DNA from: UBA4582 sp047629195
GTDB lineage: Bacteria > Pseudomonadota > Gammaproteobacteria > Pseudomonadales > Azotimanducaceae
Direction of reading: 5' to 3'
Assembly: GCA_047629195.1 (NCBI GenBank)
Contig: JBLHWY010000069.1
Coordinates: 1-31,810 of the forward strand
DNA length: 31,810 bases
In this document: piece by piece, positions 1-7,619 of the stretch
Layout: each line of letters begins with the position of its first letter
Position numbering within the stretch: the stretch's first letter is position 1
Notes under the pieces: model-generated
Seen by the model: only the letters and a program-made list of their open reading frames with translations
Databases searched by the model: none
What the model was told of the DNA's origin: nothing
Position numbers and translations under genes: made by a program

Positions 1-1699
1 GGGATTCGTTGCACCAGATTTCCAGAGGCGACATCCCCGGTTCATCATTCGGTACTGCACGCAATTCGAACTGGCCACCAACGCCACCGTCTTTTACCAG
101 TTCAGGTAACGCGTTCGACAGACCACCCGCGCCAACGTCATGAATAAATTCTATCGGATTTTTATCCCCAAGCTGCCAGCATTGATCAATCACTTCCTGA
201 CAACGATGCTCCATCTCTGGGTTGCCTCGCTGCACACTAGCAAAGTCAAGATCGGCTTGCCTACTCCCACTTGCCATTGAAGATGCAGCACCGCCGCCAA
301 GTCCAATTAACATCGCAGGTCCACCCAGCACGATCAACGCAGAACCGACTTTAATGGGGGTTTTTATCACATGCTCAGCTCTAATATTACCCAAGCCACC
401 TGCGATCATAATGGGTTTGTGATAACCGCGAACTTCACCTGCATGTTCCATTTCAAAGGTACGAAAATAACCCGTAATATTTGGTCGGCCGAATTCATTG
501 TTGAATGACGCACTACCCACTGGCGCCTCAATCATGATATCCAGCGCCGAAGCTATTCTTGAGGGTTTACCGTAATCAGCACCGGGCTCTTCCCATGCTT
601 CAACATGATCAGGAATGTTGAGATTCGATACTGTGAACCCAGATAGACCCGCTTTCGGTTTTGAGCCGCGACCGACCGCCCCTTCATCACGAATCTCTCC
701 ACCTGAACCCGTCGCCGCGCCAGCAAAAGGCGCAATTGCCGTTGGGTGGTTATGAGTCTCTACCTTCATCAGAATATGAATGTCTTCCTTCGAGAATTGG
801 TATTCCCTCGAATCTGCCGCTGGGAAAAAACGCGCGGCGGCATTTCCCTTGATAACAGACGCATTGTCTTCATAGGCACTCAAGACATTTTCGCCATTCG
901 TTTTTTGGTAAGTGTTTTGAATCATCTCCATCAAACTTTTGGACTGAAGCTCGCCATCCAACACCCATTCGGCCCTAAAGGTTTTATGTCGGCAGTGTTC
1001 AGAATTCGCTTGAGCAAACATCATTAACTCAACGTCTGTCGGATCTCGATTCAATTCTCTAAAACAATTTTCCAAATACTCGATTTCATCATCCGCCAGC
1101 GCAAGGCCTAATTCAGCATTAGCCTTTTCAAGCGCGGCTTTACCATTGGCCAACACGCTGACGCGCACTAATGGCCGAGGAGCATCAGACTGAAACAGCT
1201 TTTCTGCAGACTCCACTTGATCGAAAACGCTCTCCGTCATACGGTCATGAATAAGGGCAACAATTTTAGCTTCCAACTCAACAAGTCTGGCGCCCACAAA
1301 CGTGTCAGCTTGCTCAGAAGAGTAGAAAGAATAGGCAACGCCTCGCTCAATTCTGGCAACCCGCGCTAAACCGCAAATGTGTGCGATATCGGTCGCTTTA
1401 GAACTCCACGGGGAAATTGTGCCTAACCTTGGCAAGACAAGTTTAAACAGAAGTGGCAAATCACTAGAGAGAGAGGCCCCTTGCACTGATATTTCAGCAT
1501 CATGACCATAGGAAAGAATCGCTGTCAGAATTTCCCGCTCAGTTTGCTCAAAGTCGCCTTTGTCGACGACATCAACAAAATGTACATATTTTGCGCTTAG
1601 TTCGATGCCGTTGCTTTCAGGCATTAGGTCCAAAAGCTCGTTCAGTAATTTTCTAATTCTAAAGTCAGATAGCGCAGGGCTTCCTGGAAGCTGGATCAT
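1..1699 (-). CDS. purL: Phosphoribosylformylglycinamidine synthase PurL, N-terminal 566 residues (cut by window edge)
   Basis: PurL is the large single-chain FGAM synthase of purine synthesis; it converts FGAR to FGAM using ATP and glutamine. The reading frame is open from an ATG at 1699 to the left edge. It starts MIQLPGSPALSDFRIRKLL, as in gammaproteobacterial PurL, and contains the family landmarks KVETHNHPTAIAPF, ATGSGGEIRDEGAVGRG, NNEFGRPNITGYFRT and VGAGGLSNALPELV, the last three belonging to the ATP-binding synthetase core. The complete family protein is about 1,290 residues, so the second synthetase half and the glutaminase domain lie outside the window. The start is five bases beyond the tadA stop, so it is probably co-transcribed with gcvR and tadA. 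No frameshift was seen. Identification is secure; only the 3' end is missing. Confidence 0.97.
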   Translation of the reverse strand, partial: MIQLPGSPALSDFRIRKLLNELLDLMPESNGIELSAKYVHFVDVVDKGDFEQTEREILTAILSYGHDAEISVQGASLSSDLPLLFKLVLPRLGTISPWSSKATDIAHICGLARVARIERGVAYSFYSSEQADTFVGARLVELEAKIVALIHDRMTESVFDQVESAEKLFQSDAPRPLVRVSVLANGKAALEKANAELGLALADDEIEYLENCFRELNRDPTDVELMMFAQANSEHCRHKTFRAEWVLDGELQSKSLMEMIQNTYQKTNGENVLSAYEDNASVIKGNAAARFFPAADSREYQFSKEDIHILMKVETHNHPTAIAPFAGAATGSGGEIRDEGAVGRGSKPKAGLSGFTVSNLNIPDHVEAWEEPGADYGKPSRIASALDIMIEAPVGSASFNNEFGRPNITGYFRTFEMEHAGEVRGYHKPIMIAGGLGNIRAEHVIKTPIKVGSALIVLGGPAMLIGLGGGAASSMASGSRQADLDFASVQRGNPEMEHRCQEVIDQCWQLGDKNPIEFIHDVGAGGLSNALPELVKDGGVGGQFELRAVPNDEPGMSPLEIWCNES

Positions 1700-1704
1700 T
1701 TGGG

Positions 1705-2220
1705 TTATTTCTCCCGCCGTTTTTGCTTGAAGAAATTCGACATCAGCTCGGCAGCTTCTGCCTGTCGAATATAAGGAATAACAGTGACATGGTGATTCAA
1801 GCCTGGGTTATCCAAGACTGCCGCGGAAGATATCACCGCACCTGCTCTGGGTTCCGGCGCACCGAAAAAAAGCGTCGCCAATCTCGCATGAACTAATGCT
1901 CCAGCACACATGGTGCAAGGCTCAATTGTGACGTACATATCAGCGTTCACAATACGATGGTTCGAAATTTTAGCAGCGGCGTCCTTAAGTGCAACAATCT
2001 CCGCGTGCGCAGTCGGATCCTTGGCACAAATTGTTTGATTGTAACCACGGCCAATGATCTCGCCATCACGGACAATAATAGCCCCTATAGGTACCTCACC
2101 TAATTCACCCGCCTGCTTGGCTAACGCCAACGCTTCACCCATATACTTTTCGCGAAGCGCTAACAGATTCCTAGTTTCTGTCTCAGCTTCAGTTTCAGTT
2201 TCAGTTTCAGTTTCAGTCAT
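1705..2220 (-). CDS. tadA: tRNA-specific adenosine deaminase TadA
   Basis: TadA deaminates A34 to inosine in tRNA-Arg(ACG), allowing wobble decoding. The 171-residue product has the cytidine/adenosine deaminase zinc site: H72-A-E74 (zinc ligand and catalytic Glu) and P101-C102-T-M-C105, plus the substrate-loop region around GRGYNQTI. The ATG at 2220 overlaps the end of gcvR by eight bases (ATGACTGA), suggesting translational coupling. A GTG at 2244 would add eight residues inside gcvR and is less likely. The odd part is the N-terminus: residues 2-16 are almost only Thr-Glu pairs, encoded by a 6-bp tandem repeat. Family members normally start near residue 21 here, so this is an acidic extension outside the catalytic fold. 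Function is known for the family; the role of the extension is unknown. Confidence 0.95.
   Translation of the reverse strand: MTETETETETEAETETRNLLALREKYMGEALALAKQAGELGEVPIGAIIVRDGEIIGRGYNQTICAKDPTAHAEIVALKDAAAKISNHRIVNADMYVTIEPCTMCAGALVHARLATLFFGAPEPRAGAVISSAAVLDNPGLNHHVTVIPYIRQAEAAELMSNFFKQKRREK
2181..2216. repeat. Hexanucleotide tandem repeat in the tadA N-terminus
   Basis: Six consecutive 6-bp units lie directly after the tadA start codon: four perfect TTTCAG units (2193-2216) and two diverged ones (CTTCAG, TCTCAG) at the distal end. On the coding strand they read ACTGAA, giving Thr-Glu pairs. Unit-number changes keep the tadA frame, so slippage would alter only the length of the acidic tail. 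The last unit also reaches into the gcvR stop codon. Confidence 0.9.
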
Positions 2221-2731
2221 CTTCTTCAAGGAGGATATCCACACCTAGCCTATCGGCGATCTGATTAAGTTTCACTACAAGATCTCCGATATCAACCGTG
2301 TCAGGCACTTCAACAATCGCGTCGGCACTAAACGTTAACTCGCCACTCATGGGGGCAGCCGCGATATGTGTTTCCATTTCAATCACATTAACAACAGCGA
2401 CAGCCAAGGCCTGACTCACCTCATTCAAAATACCTAAACGGTCAGGGCCAACGATATTTAAATTTGCTAACCGGGTGCGCAGTGATGGCTCGGCAGATTC
2501 AGTCACCTCGACCACAATGGTAAGATGTTGAATCTGCGCCAAACGCTCACTAAGTGCGGTGATCTGTTCACTCTCAACTTCTACCAGCGCCACTCCAGCA
2601 AATTTGTCAGCCAGATAGCTCATCCGACTCTCAAGCCAATTCCCATCAAGGGAGACGACAACATCTGTAATCGACTGAATGAGGCCAGGTCGATCCTGCC
2701 CAACAAAACTAATGGCGACTTTATGTTTCAT
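2213..2731 (-). CDS. gcvR: Glycine cleavage system transcriptional repressor-like ACT protein
   Basis: The 172-residue protein consists of two ACT domains, about residues 4-80 and 88-168, each opening with a typical ACT strand and ligand turn (VAISFVGQDRPGLIQSI and LANLNIVGPDRLGILNEV). This layout and length match GcvR, which in E. coli binds GcvA and holds the gcv operon repressed without glycine. No DNA-binding domain is visible, as expected for GcvR. The start is an ATG at 2731. It is the first gene of a packed minus-strand group with tadA and purL; linkage to purL is sensible because purine synthesis consumes glycine-derived one-carbon units. No gcvA lies in the window, so regulation of gcv itself is family knowledge, not shown here. 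It could be a GcvR paralogue with another partner. Confidence 0.85.
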   Translation of the reverse strand: MKHKVAISFVGQDRPGLIQSITDVVVSLDGNWLESRMSYLADKFAGVALVEVESEQITALSERLAQIQHLTIVVEVTESAEPSLRTRLANLNIVGPDRLGILNEVSQALAVAVVNVIEMETHIAAAPMSGELTFSADAIVEVPDTVDIGDLVVKLNQIADRLGVDILLEEDD

Positions 2732-2999
2732 GATATTCCCTTCGGCGATAGATTTTTTAATTAGCGATAAGATCTAAGGTAGGAGTTCAAGCCAGTGATT
2801 AAATCTAAAATTAATCGAGTCGCTGGTTTGAAGGGCCACATTTTGCGACGGAACGCACCTATATTCAATGCTCGATTGGCTTTCCTTGGTACTTATTAGC
2901 GCCGTATTCCTCAATATCACGGCCATCAATCACTTGAGTTTACCTAATTCTTGTAGGACGATGACTATCGACTCAACATTTACTAAGAAGGTACTCTCG
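2732..2999. other. Divergent intergenic region between gcvR and the selenoprotein gene
   Basis: These 268 bases separate divergent genes and should carry both promoters, but I cannot assign convincing -35/-10 pairs. An AT-rich hairpin lies at 2797-2816 (GATTAA, 8-base loop, TTAATC), with CCAG and CTGG further out, but no T-run. The downstream gene's frame stays open leftward to 2868, giving a hydrophobic-looking extension. The ATG at 3000 is preceded by AAGAAGG at 8-base spacing, so I treat the extension as untranslated. Confidence 0.4.
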
Positions 3000-3533
3000 A
3001 TGGCAAGAATACACCTGATGCAAGATGACGAACTTGAACCCCACGTGCTGAAATCAGCCAAGGCCCTCGAAGCCAGCGGCGCTGATACTTCGACCCTTCG
3101 CGGCCTGGCAAATCGCCAGGATCTATTTGATTCGTACTTTCAATTCTATGGTCCGGCACGGAAAGGCACAACCATTGGCGAAGCCTTGATTGAGCTCGTG
3201 AGACTCAAGATCGCTCGCCACAATGACTGCTTTACCTGACTAAATGTACGGCTTCTGCAGGGTGCAGAACACGACTTAACTGAAGAAAAGATTGCTCAGC
3301 TTGACCAAGATAACAACAACTTCTCTGACACTGAAAAGATGGCGCTTGAATATGCCGACAAGCTGGCGTTGGACCATCACAATATGGACGACAAGTTTTT
3401 CGATAGACTAAAAGAACAGTTTAGCGACCCCCAGATTTTAGAGCTCGGCATGATAATTGGTCAATTTATCGGCTTCGGCCGCCTGCTTTCAGTGCTAGAC
3501 CTGGAATCAAAATTCTGTCCGATTGAAAGCTAA
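3000..3533 (+). CDS. Putative selenoprotein, AhpD/carboxymuconolactone decarboxylase-like (UGA read as Sec at residue 80)
   Basis: Read straight through the in-frame TGA at 3237-3239, the frame gives 177 residues resembling stand-alone CMD-domain proteins of the AhpD-like alkylhydroperoxidase superfamily. Landmarks are an opening MARIHLMQDDEL, then LRGLANRQDLFDSYFQFYGP, then EALIELVRLKIARHND, and after the stop LTEEKIAQLD, FSDTEKMALEYADKLA and ILELGMIIGQFIGFGRLLSVLD. The TGA replaces the second cysteine of the CxxC redox motif: C77-F-T-U80-L, where relatives usually have C-x-x-C. Frame and family similarity continue unbroken for 97 codons beyond the TGA, which favours recoding over decay. The start is set by AAGAAGG eight bases upstream of ATG 3000. 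In AhpD proteins this pair reduces peroxide or disulfide substrates; selenium would raise nucleophilicity. No sel genes are in the window, and the substrate is unknown. The alternative is a recent nonsense mutation. Confidence 0.82.
3249..3273 (+). promoter_or_regulatory. Candidate bacterial SECIS element inside the coding sequence
   Basis: A perfect 7-bp stem lies at 3253-3259 (TTCTGCA) and 3263-3269 (TGCAGAA) with loop GGG at 3260-3262. It extends below by C3249-G3273 and G3250-C3272 across a 2x2 internal loop. Twenty bases separate the TGA from the loop. This matches what SelB-recognised bacterial SECIS elements show: a short coding-region hairpin a fixed distance after UGA with G residues starting the apical loop. 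The TGCAGG...TGCA apex resembles the E. coli fdhF element as I remember it. Not tested by folding software. Confidence 0.7.
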
Positions 3534-3565
3534 GGCCACCTAAGGTAGCCCCTCAATGGATTGAG
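3534..3565. terminator. Tandem hairpins between convergent selenoprotein gene and guaA
   Basis: Two adjacent inverted repeats fill the gap. The first is 3534-3550: 7 bp with a TAA loop, with one G-U pair when read on the minus strand. The second is 3552-3565: CTCAAT-GG-ATTGAG, perfect 6 bp. Neither has a T-run on either strand, so they could be weak terminators or RNA-processing and end-protecting structures. Confidence 0.4.
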
Positions 3566-3575
3566 CGGAAAGAGA

Positions 3576-5207
3576 CTATTCCCACTCAATCGTTGCTGGC
3601 GGCTTACTAGAAATATCATAGGTGACCCTAGAGATACCGCTGATTTCATTAATGATTCGAGAGGAGACCCGTTCAAGCAACTCATAGGGTAGATGCGCCC
3701 AGCGTGCTGTCATAAAATCAATGGTTTCAACTGCGCGCAAAGCAATCACATGGGCGTAACGTCTTGCATCGCCCACCACACCAACCGATTTAACGGGCAG
3801 AAACACAGCAAAAGCCTGACTAATGTCATCATAAAGCCCAGCATTTCGGATCTCTTCAATGAAAATGTAATCAGCCTGACGCAGAACGTCAGCATATTCT
3901 TTAGTTACTTCACCGAGAATTCGTACACCTAGACCCGGTCCAGGAAATGGATGTCGAAACACTACATCATGGGGTAAACCTAGCTCTAGACCAATTTTTC
4001 GAACTTCATCCTTGAACAATTCACGCAGCGGCTCAACCAACTTTAAGGTCATATAATCCGGCAAACCACCAACATTGTGATGGGACTTAATCACATGCGC
4101 CTTGCCGTCTTTGTTGCCTGCTGATTCAATCACATCAGGATAGATTGTTCCTTGGGCAAGGAAGTCAGCACCTTCAATTTTTTTTGATTCTGCTTCAAAT
4201 ACATCAATAAAGGTATTGCCGATAACCTTACGCTTGGCTTCTGGATCGTCGACACCTTTTAACCTGCCTAGAAATAGTGATTCAGCGCGTACCGTCGTCA
4301 AATTTAGATTGAAAGAATTGCTAGTTGCTTGACCAAAAATTTCCTCAACCTGCTCTGGTTCGTTCAATCTCAAGAGTCCATTATCAACGAATATACAGTG
4401 AAGCTGGTCGCCAATTGCGCGTTCTAGCAAAGCAGCTACAACTGAAGAATCAACCCCGCCGGATAAGCCGAGAATAACTTGCTTGTCACCAACCTGCTCG
4501 CGAACGTCACGAATAATATCTTCCACGATATTCGCCGCCGTCCACAGACCTTCGCAACCACAGATATCCAGGATAAAGCGACTCAGTATGGCGTGTCCCT
4601 GAGGGGTATGATTAACCTCAGGGTGGAACTGCAAACCATAAAAATGGCGTGACTCATCACTCATCGCAGCATAGGGACAAGATTCTGTGTTCGCCATACC
4701 CGTAAAACCAGGTGGTAACGCAACGACCTTATCACCATGGCTCATCCAGACATCTAGCGCTCTGGTGGCGCCAACAACCTCATCTTGAATGCCTTTTAGA
4801 AGCTCACCTTCACCCTCCAAATGTACTCTAGCATAACCAAATTCATGCTTGGCTGAACTCTCAACTTTACCGCCTAGTTGGCTAGCCATGGTCTGCATAC
4901 CGTAACAAATACCCAGCACTGGCACGCCCATTTCAAAAATATAGGCTGGCGCTACAAGCGTATTATCGGCGGTAACAGATTCAGGCCCGCCGGATAAAAT
5001 AATACCGTTCGGCGCGAATGCTCTAGCGTCTTGTTCAGTGAGGTGAATAGTTCTGATTTCACAATAGACGCCAACCTCTCGAACTCGACGTGCGATTAGC
5101 TGCGTATATTGAGAGCCAAAATCCAGAATCAGGATTTTTTCAGCATGAATGCTCTGTGCTGATTTGGCTTTAGAATAAGATTTTGATGCTGCGGCTTCAG
5201 TAGTCAT
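3576..5207 (-). CDS. guaA: GMP synthase (glutamine-hydrolysing)
   Basis: GuaA converts XMP to GMP with ATP and glutamine. The 543-residue product has a class I glutamine amidotransferase domain (about residues 23-212): LILDFGSQYTQLIARR, nucleophile C101 in VLGICYGMQ, and His/Glu in FHPEV. An ATP pyrophosphatase domain with P-loop ILGLSGGVDSSVV follows, then the dimerisation domain ending in the expected TIEWE. It is about 18 residues longer than E. coli GuaA because of a Ser/Ala/Lys-rich N-terminal extension. I see no closer in-frame start, so the ATG at 5207 stands. The usual partner guaB is not upstream; a 2OG-Fe oxygenase is. GuaA has its own promoter at about 5236. It converges on the selenoprotein gene. 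Confidence 0.98.
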   Translation of the reverse strand: MTTEAAASKSYSKAKSAQSIHAEKILILDFGSQYTQLIARRVREVGVYCEIRTIHLTEQDARAFAPNGIILSGGPESVTADNTLVAPAYIFEMGVPVLGICYGMQTMASQLGGKVESSAKHEFGYARVHLEGEGELLKGIQDEVVGATRALDVWMSHGDKVVALPPGFTGMANTESCPYAAMSDESRHFYGLQFHPEVNHTPQGHAILSRFILDICGCEGLWTAANIVEDIIRDVREQVGDKQVILGLSGGVDSSVVAALLERAIGDQLHCIFVDNGLLRLNEPEQVEEIFGQATSNSFNLNLTTVRAESLFLGRLKGVDDPEAKRKVIGNTFIDVFEAESKKIEGADFLAQGTIYPDVIESAGNKDGKAHVIKSHHNVGGLPDYMTLKLVEPLRELFKDEVRKIGLELGLPHDVVFRHPFPGPGLGVRILGEVTKEYADVLRQADYIFIEEIRNAGLYDDISQAFAVFLPVKSVGVVGDARRYAHVIALRAVETIDFMTARWAHLPYELLERVSSRIINEISGISRVTYDISSKPPATIEWE

Positions 5208-5235
5208 TGAAGTTTTGAATGCTCCAAAGGCGCGT

Positions 5236-5241
5236 ATTATA
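5236..5241 (-). promoter_or_regulatory. guaA -10 box with GC-rich discriminator
   Basis: On the minus strand a perfect TATAAT (5241 to 5236) is followed by ACGCGCC, a GC-rich discriminator like those of growth-rate- and ppGpp-controlled promoters. The predicted 5' leader is only about 20 bases and contains GGAG before the ATG at 5207. No good -35 was found at 16-18 bases, so an activator or extended contacts may be needed. Confidence 0.55.
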
Positions 5242-5270
5242 CAGTTTCAGACCCTAGAAACCAGACAGAA

Positions 5271-6116
5271 TCAGGCTGTCCCTAATTCTTTCAGGCGCTC
5301 AACCAAATACTCACGCGCTGTGTATCGATCGGAAAGCACAACTTCCGGTCTTGGATGCAGAAATAGTGGCAAGGAAATACGAGATCGAGACTGGTCCGCG
5401 CCTTCCGGGTTTATCACTCGGTGCGTTGTCGAGGGAAAATACCCTTTGGACGCTTCCTGCAACATATCGCCAGTATTAATCACGAGTGTTTCAAATTCAC
5501 AGGGGACATCCATCCATTCATTTTCTTTGGTCAGCACCTGCAATCCAGGTTCATTGGCGGCGGGCAAAATCGTAATAAGGTTTATATCCTCATGCGCAGC
5601 GGCTCTTATGGCACTCGGCTCTTCATCACCCGTCAATGGCGGGTAGTGTAGTACACGCAACAACGTTTGATCACTACCCTCACCCTGTACCATGCCAGAT
5701 AAAGGTTCTGAAAATCCAGCGGCGACATCAGCCGGTGTATATTTTTGAACGCAAGCAAGAAGTTCTGCCGCAAAATCCATGGTCGTTTGATAGTACTTCG
5801 ATATATTCTCTCTCAAAGATTCAGGACACTGCCCCCACGGATAGTAGTGATAGTACTCTTTGATATCTTTTACAGTATGACCCTTGGCAATTTCAGATAC
5901 TGAAGAAGGGAAAAAACCATCCTGAGTTTGACGATTGAAGTGGAATGACTGCTTTTCCTTAGAATCGAAAAACGCCTGCCACTCATCATAAATGGTACTG
6001 ACCAAACCTTCCTCAATGGGGTGATTCTTCAACACACCGAAGCCGGTGACACGCAAAGATTCAACAAAACGCTCGCCGCTGCCGGGAGCCTGATAATCAA
6101 TCGCTTCTAATTTCAC
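5271..6116 (-). CDS. 2-oxoglutarate/Fe(II)-dependent oxygenase, isopenicillin N synthase-like
   Basis: The product (281 residues from the GTG at 6116) has the double-stranded beta-helix oxygenase fold signatures: iron ligands H175-x-D177 in AAAHEDINLITIL and distal H232 in STTHRVINP, and the 2-oxoglutarate carboxylate site R-x-S in RSRISLPLF. The N-terminal part (ERFVESLRVTGFGVLKNHPI) is the DIOX_N-type region of isopenicillin N synthase and ethylene-forming-enzyme relatives. The GTG is chosen because AAGG sits seven to eight bases upstream. A TTG at 6167 would add 17 repeat-coded residues but has no ribosome-binding site and lies on a TATAAT. It stands between ppnN and guaA. The substrate cannot be told from sequence; the purine context is suggestive only. 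Confidence 0.85.
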   Translation of the reverse strand: MKLEAIDYQAPGSGERFVESLRVTGFGVLKNHPIEEGLVSTIYDEWQAFFDSKEKQSFHFNRQTQDGFFPSSVSEIAKGHTVKDIKEYYHYYPWGQCPESLRENISKYYQTTMDFAAELLACVQKYTPADVAAGFSEPLSGMVQGEGSDQTLLRVLHYPPLTGDEEPSAIRAAAHEDINLITILPAANEPGLQVLTKENEWMDVPCEFETLVINTGDMLQEASKGYFPSTTHRVINPEGADQSRSRISLPLFLHPRPEVVLSDRYTAREYLVERLKELGTA

Positions 6117-6129
6117 AGTAAGACCTTCA

Positions 6130-6153
6130 TATTCAGATTCGTATTCAGATTCA
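6130..6153. repeat. 12-bp tandem duplication before the oxygenase gene
   Basis: Two 12-bp units (6130-6141, 6142-6153) differ at only the last base. On the coding strand they lie between a TATAAT box and the preferred GTG start. If the alternative TTG start at 6167 is used they encode Glu-Ser-Glu-Tyr repeats. Confidence 0.85.
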
Positions 6154-6166
6154 ATCGTATGTTGCA

Positions 6167-6172
6167 ATTATA
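6167..6172 (-). promoter_or_regulatory. Possible -10 box for the 2OG-Fe oxygenase gene
   Basis: The minus strand carries a perfect TATAAT (6172 to 6167) with TTTACA 15 bases upstream, slightly short spacing. It would place the transcript start about 45 bases before the GTG at 6116, leaving the AAGG ribosome-binding site in the leader. It supports the shorter gene start. Confidence 0.4.
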
Positions 6173-6195
6173 AATATTCGTCCCAGATGTAAACA

Positions 6196-7599
6196 CTATT
6201 CAAGGTCAGCTTCCAGGACAGGGACGCTAACGATGTCATAACATGGTAAATATTCACTGCCCGGAAGCTTCATTCGTCCTTCGCTCACGAATGAGTTCAG
6301 CAGATCATCCATGGCGATCATCAGTTCGGGGTCTCCTGATAGTTGAAAATTACCGTTTTCCTCAACCGCACGAATACCATCCTCCTTCACGTTGCCCGCA
6401 ACAATACAGGAGAAGGTACTGCGCAAATTGGCAGCCAATTTATAGGTAGGTTGATCTCGCCCAAGATTAAGGGCCGCTACATTCTCGTGGGTTGGTTCAA
6501 AAGGCAACTGAAACTCATGGTACATTTTCAGCATCCAGTTAAAGAAATAGGCATCGCCTTTTGCTTTGCGGTATTTTCTTACGCTGCGCAAACCAGCCTG
6601 AAGGTGCTCTGCCACGGTAGCGGGTTCATTGATGATGATCTCATATCGAGATTGCGCCTCCTCACCTAGCGTAGATTTGATAAATTCATCAATACGCTCA
6701 AAATAATTCCGGCCTGATTCTGGACCCGTGAAAATGACAGGAAATGGAATTGATTTATTATCGGGGTGTAGCAAAATCCCTAGCAGGTACAGTATTTCTT
6801 CTAGGGTACCCGCACCACCAGGAAAAACGATAATACCGTGACCAACCCGTAGAAAAGCTTCTAGTCTCTTTTCGATATCCGGCAAAATAATCAGTTCGTT
6901 AACTATCGGATTAGGCGCTTCAGCGCCAATAATTCCCGGTTCAGTCATGCCAATATAGCGACCTGTCTTAATCCGCTGTTTGGAATGACCAATGGTTGCA
7001 CCTTTCATCGGCCCTTTCATAGCACCGGGACCACAGCCCGTGCAAATATCCATCCCTCGAAGGCCAATTTCATAACCCACTTCTTTTGTATATTCATATT
7101 CGGGGCGCTTAATTGAATGCCCCCCCCAACAAACAATAATGTTAGGGGGCCTTCTCGTTTTTAGCACACCCGCGTTTCTGAGGATATGGAACACCGCATC
7201 CGTTGCGCCGATTGAAGTATTAAGGTCAAAGCTGGCATTGTTCGTGATTTCGTCACTGGTGTAAATAATGTCTCGTAACACAGAGAACAGAAGTTCTTTA
7301 ATACCGATAATCATCCTGCCATCAACAAATGCAGCAGCTGGCGCATTCGTTAACTCAAGACGTACCCCGCGTTCTTGTTGCAGCACTTTAATGTCAAAAT
7401 CAGCATAATCCTTCAGCAATTGCCGTACGTCATCGGTATCAGAACCACAATTCAAAACCGCCAGCGAACACTTTCTAAACAAGTGATACAAGCCGCCTTG
7501 ACTGGTATCCAGTAACTTATTGACTTCACCTTGTGAAAGAATATCAAGGTGCCCATCAGGACTAATACGAATGCTTTCTACCTTTTGTTTTGTATTCAT
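6196..7599 (-). CDS. ppnN: Pyrimidine/purine nucleotide 5'-monophosphate nucleosidase PpnN
   Basis: PpnN hydrolyses nucleoside monophosphates to free base and ribose 5-phosphate. In E. coli it is stimulated by (p)ppGpp, tuning nucleotide pools against salvage. The 467-residue product is close to E. coli PpnN (454). It shows the N-terminal PpnN domain (RISPDGHLDILSQGEV), the Rossmann-like LOG/lysine-decarboxylase-like core with nucleotide loop CWGGHS (157-162) and the signature PGGAGTLEE (260-268), then the C-terminal domain. The start ATG has AGGAAG just upstream. It lies 20 bases after tdk in the same direction, forming an apparent phosphoribosyltransferase-tdk-ppnN salvage operon: PpnN releases bases that a phosphoribosyltransferase could reuse. 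A run of eight G in the CWGGH codons encodes conserved residues. Confidence 0.93.
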   Translation of the reverse strand: MNTKQKVESIRISPDGHLDILSQGEVNKLLDTSQGGLYHLFRKCSLAVLNCGSDTDDVRQLLKDYADFDIKVLQQERGVRLELTNAPAAAFVDGRMIIGIKELLFSVLRDIIYTSDEITNNASFDLNTSIGATDAVFHILRNAGVLKTRRPPNIIVCWGGHSIKRPEYEYTKEVGYEIGLRGMDICTGCGPGAMKGPMKGATIGHSKQRIKTGRYIGMTEPGIIGAEAPNPIVNELIILPDIEKRLEAFLRVGHGIIVFPGGAGTLEEILYLLGILLHPDNKSIPFPVIFTGPESGRNYFERIDEFIKSTLGEEAQSRYEIIINEPATVAEHLQAGLRSVRKYRKAKGDAYFFNWMLKMYHEFQLPFEPTHENVAALNLGRDQPTYKLAANLRSTFSCIVAGNVKEDGIRAVEENGNFQLSGDPELMIAMDDLLNSFVSEGRMKLPGSEYLPCYDIVSVPVLEADLE

Positions 7600-7619
7600 C
7601 TTACTTCCTGTAAGTTCGC

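Noticed and set aside
2868..2999. Upstream in-frame extension of the selenoprotein resembling a signal peptide
   Set aside because: The ATG at 3000 has a good Shine-Dalgarno and matches the usual family start; the extension has neither.
3000..3533. Reading the in-frame TGA as a simple pseudogene or as two separate genes
   Set aside because: The same frame continues with family similarity, the TGA sits exactly on the CxxC second Cys, and a SECIS-like hairpin follows. A separate gene starting at ATG 3339 would begin mid-domain with no ribosome-binding site.
7120..7127. C8 tract in ppnN as another phase-variable site
   Set aside because: It encodes conserved residues of the CWGGH motif in a housekeeping enzyme, so the run follows from protein constraint.
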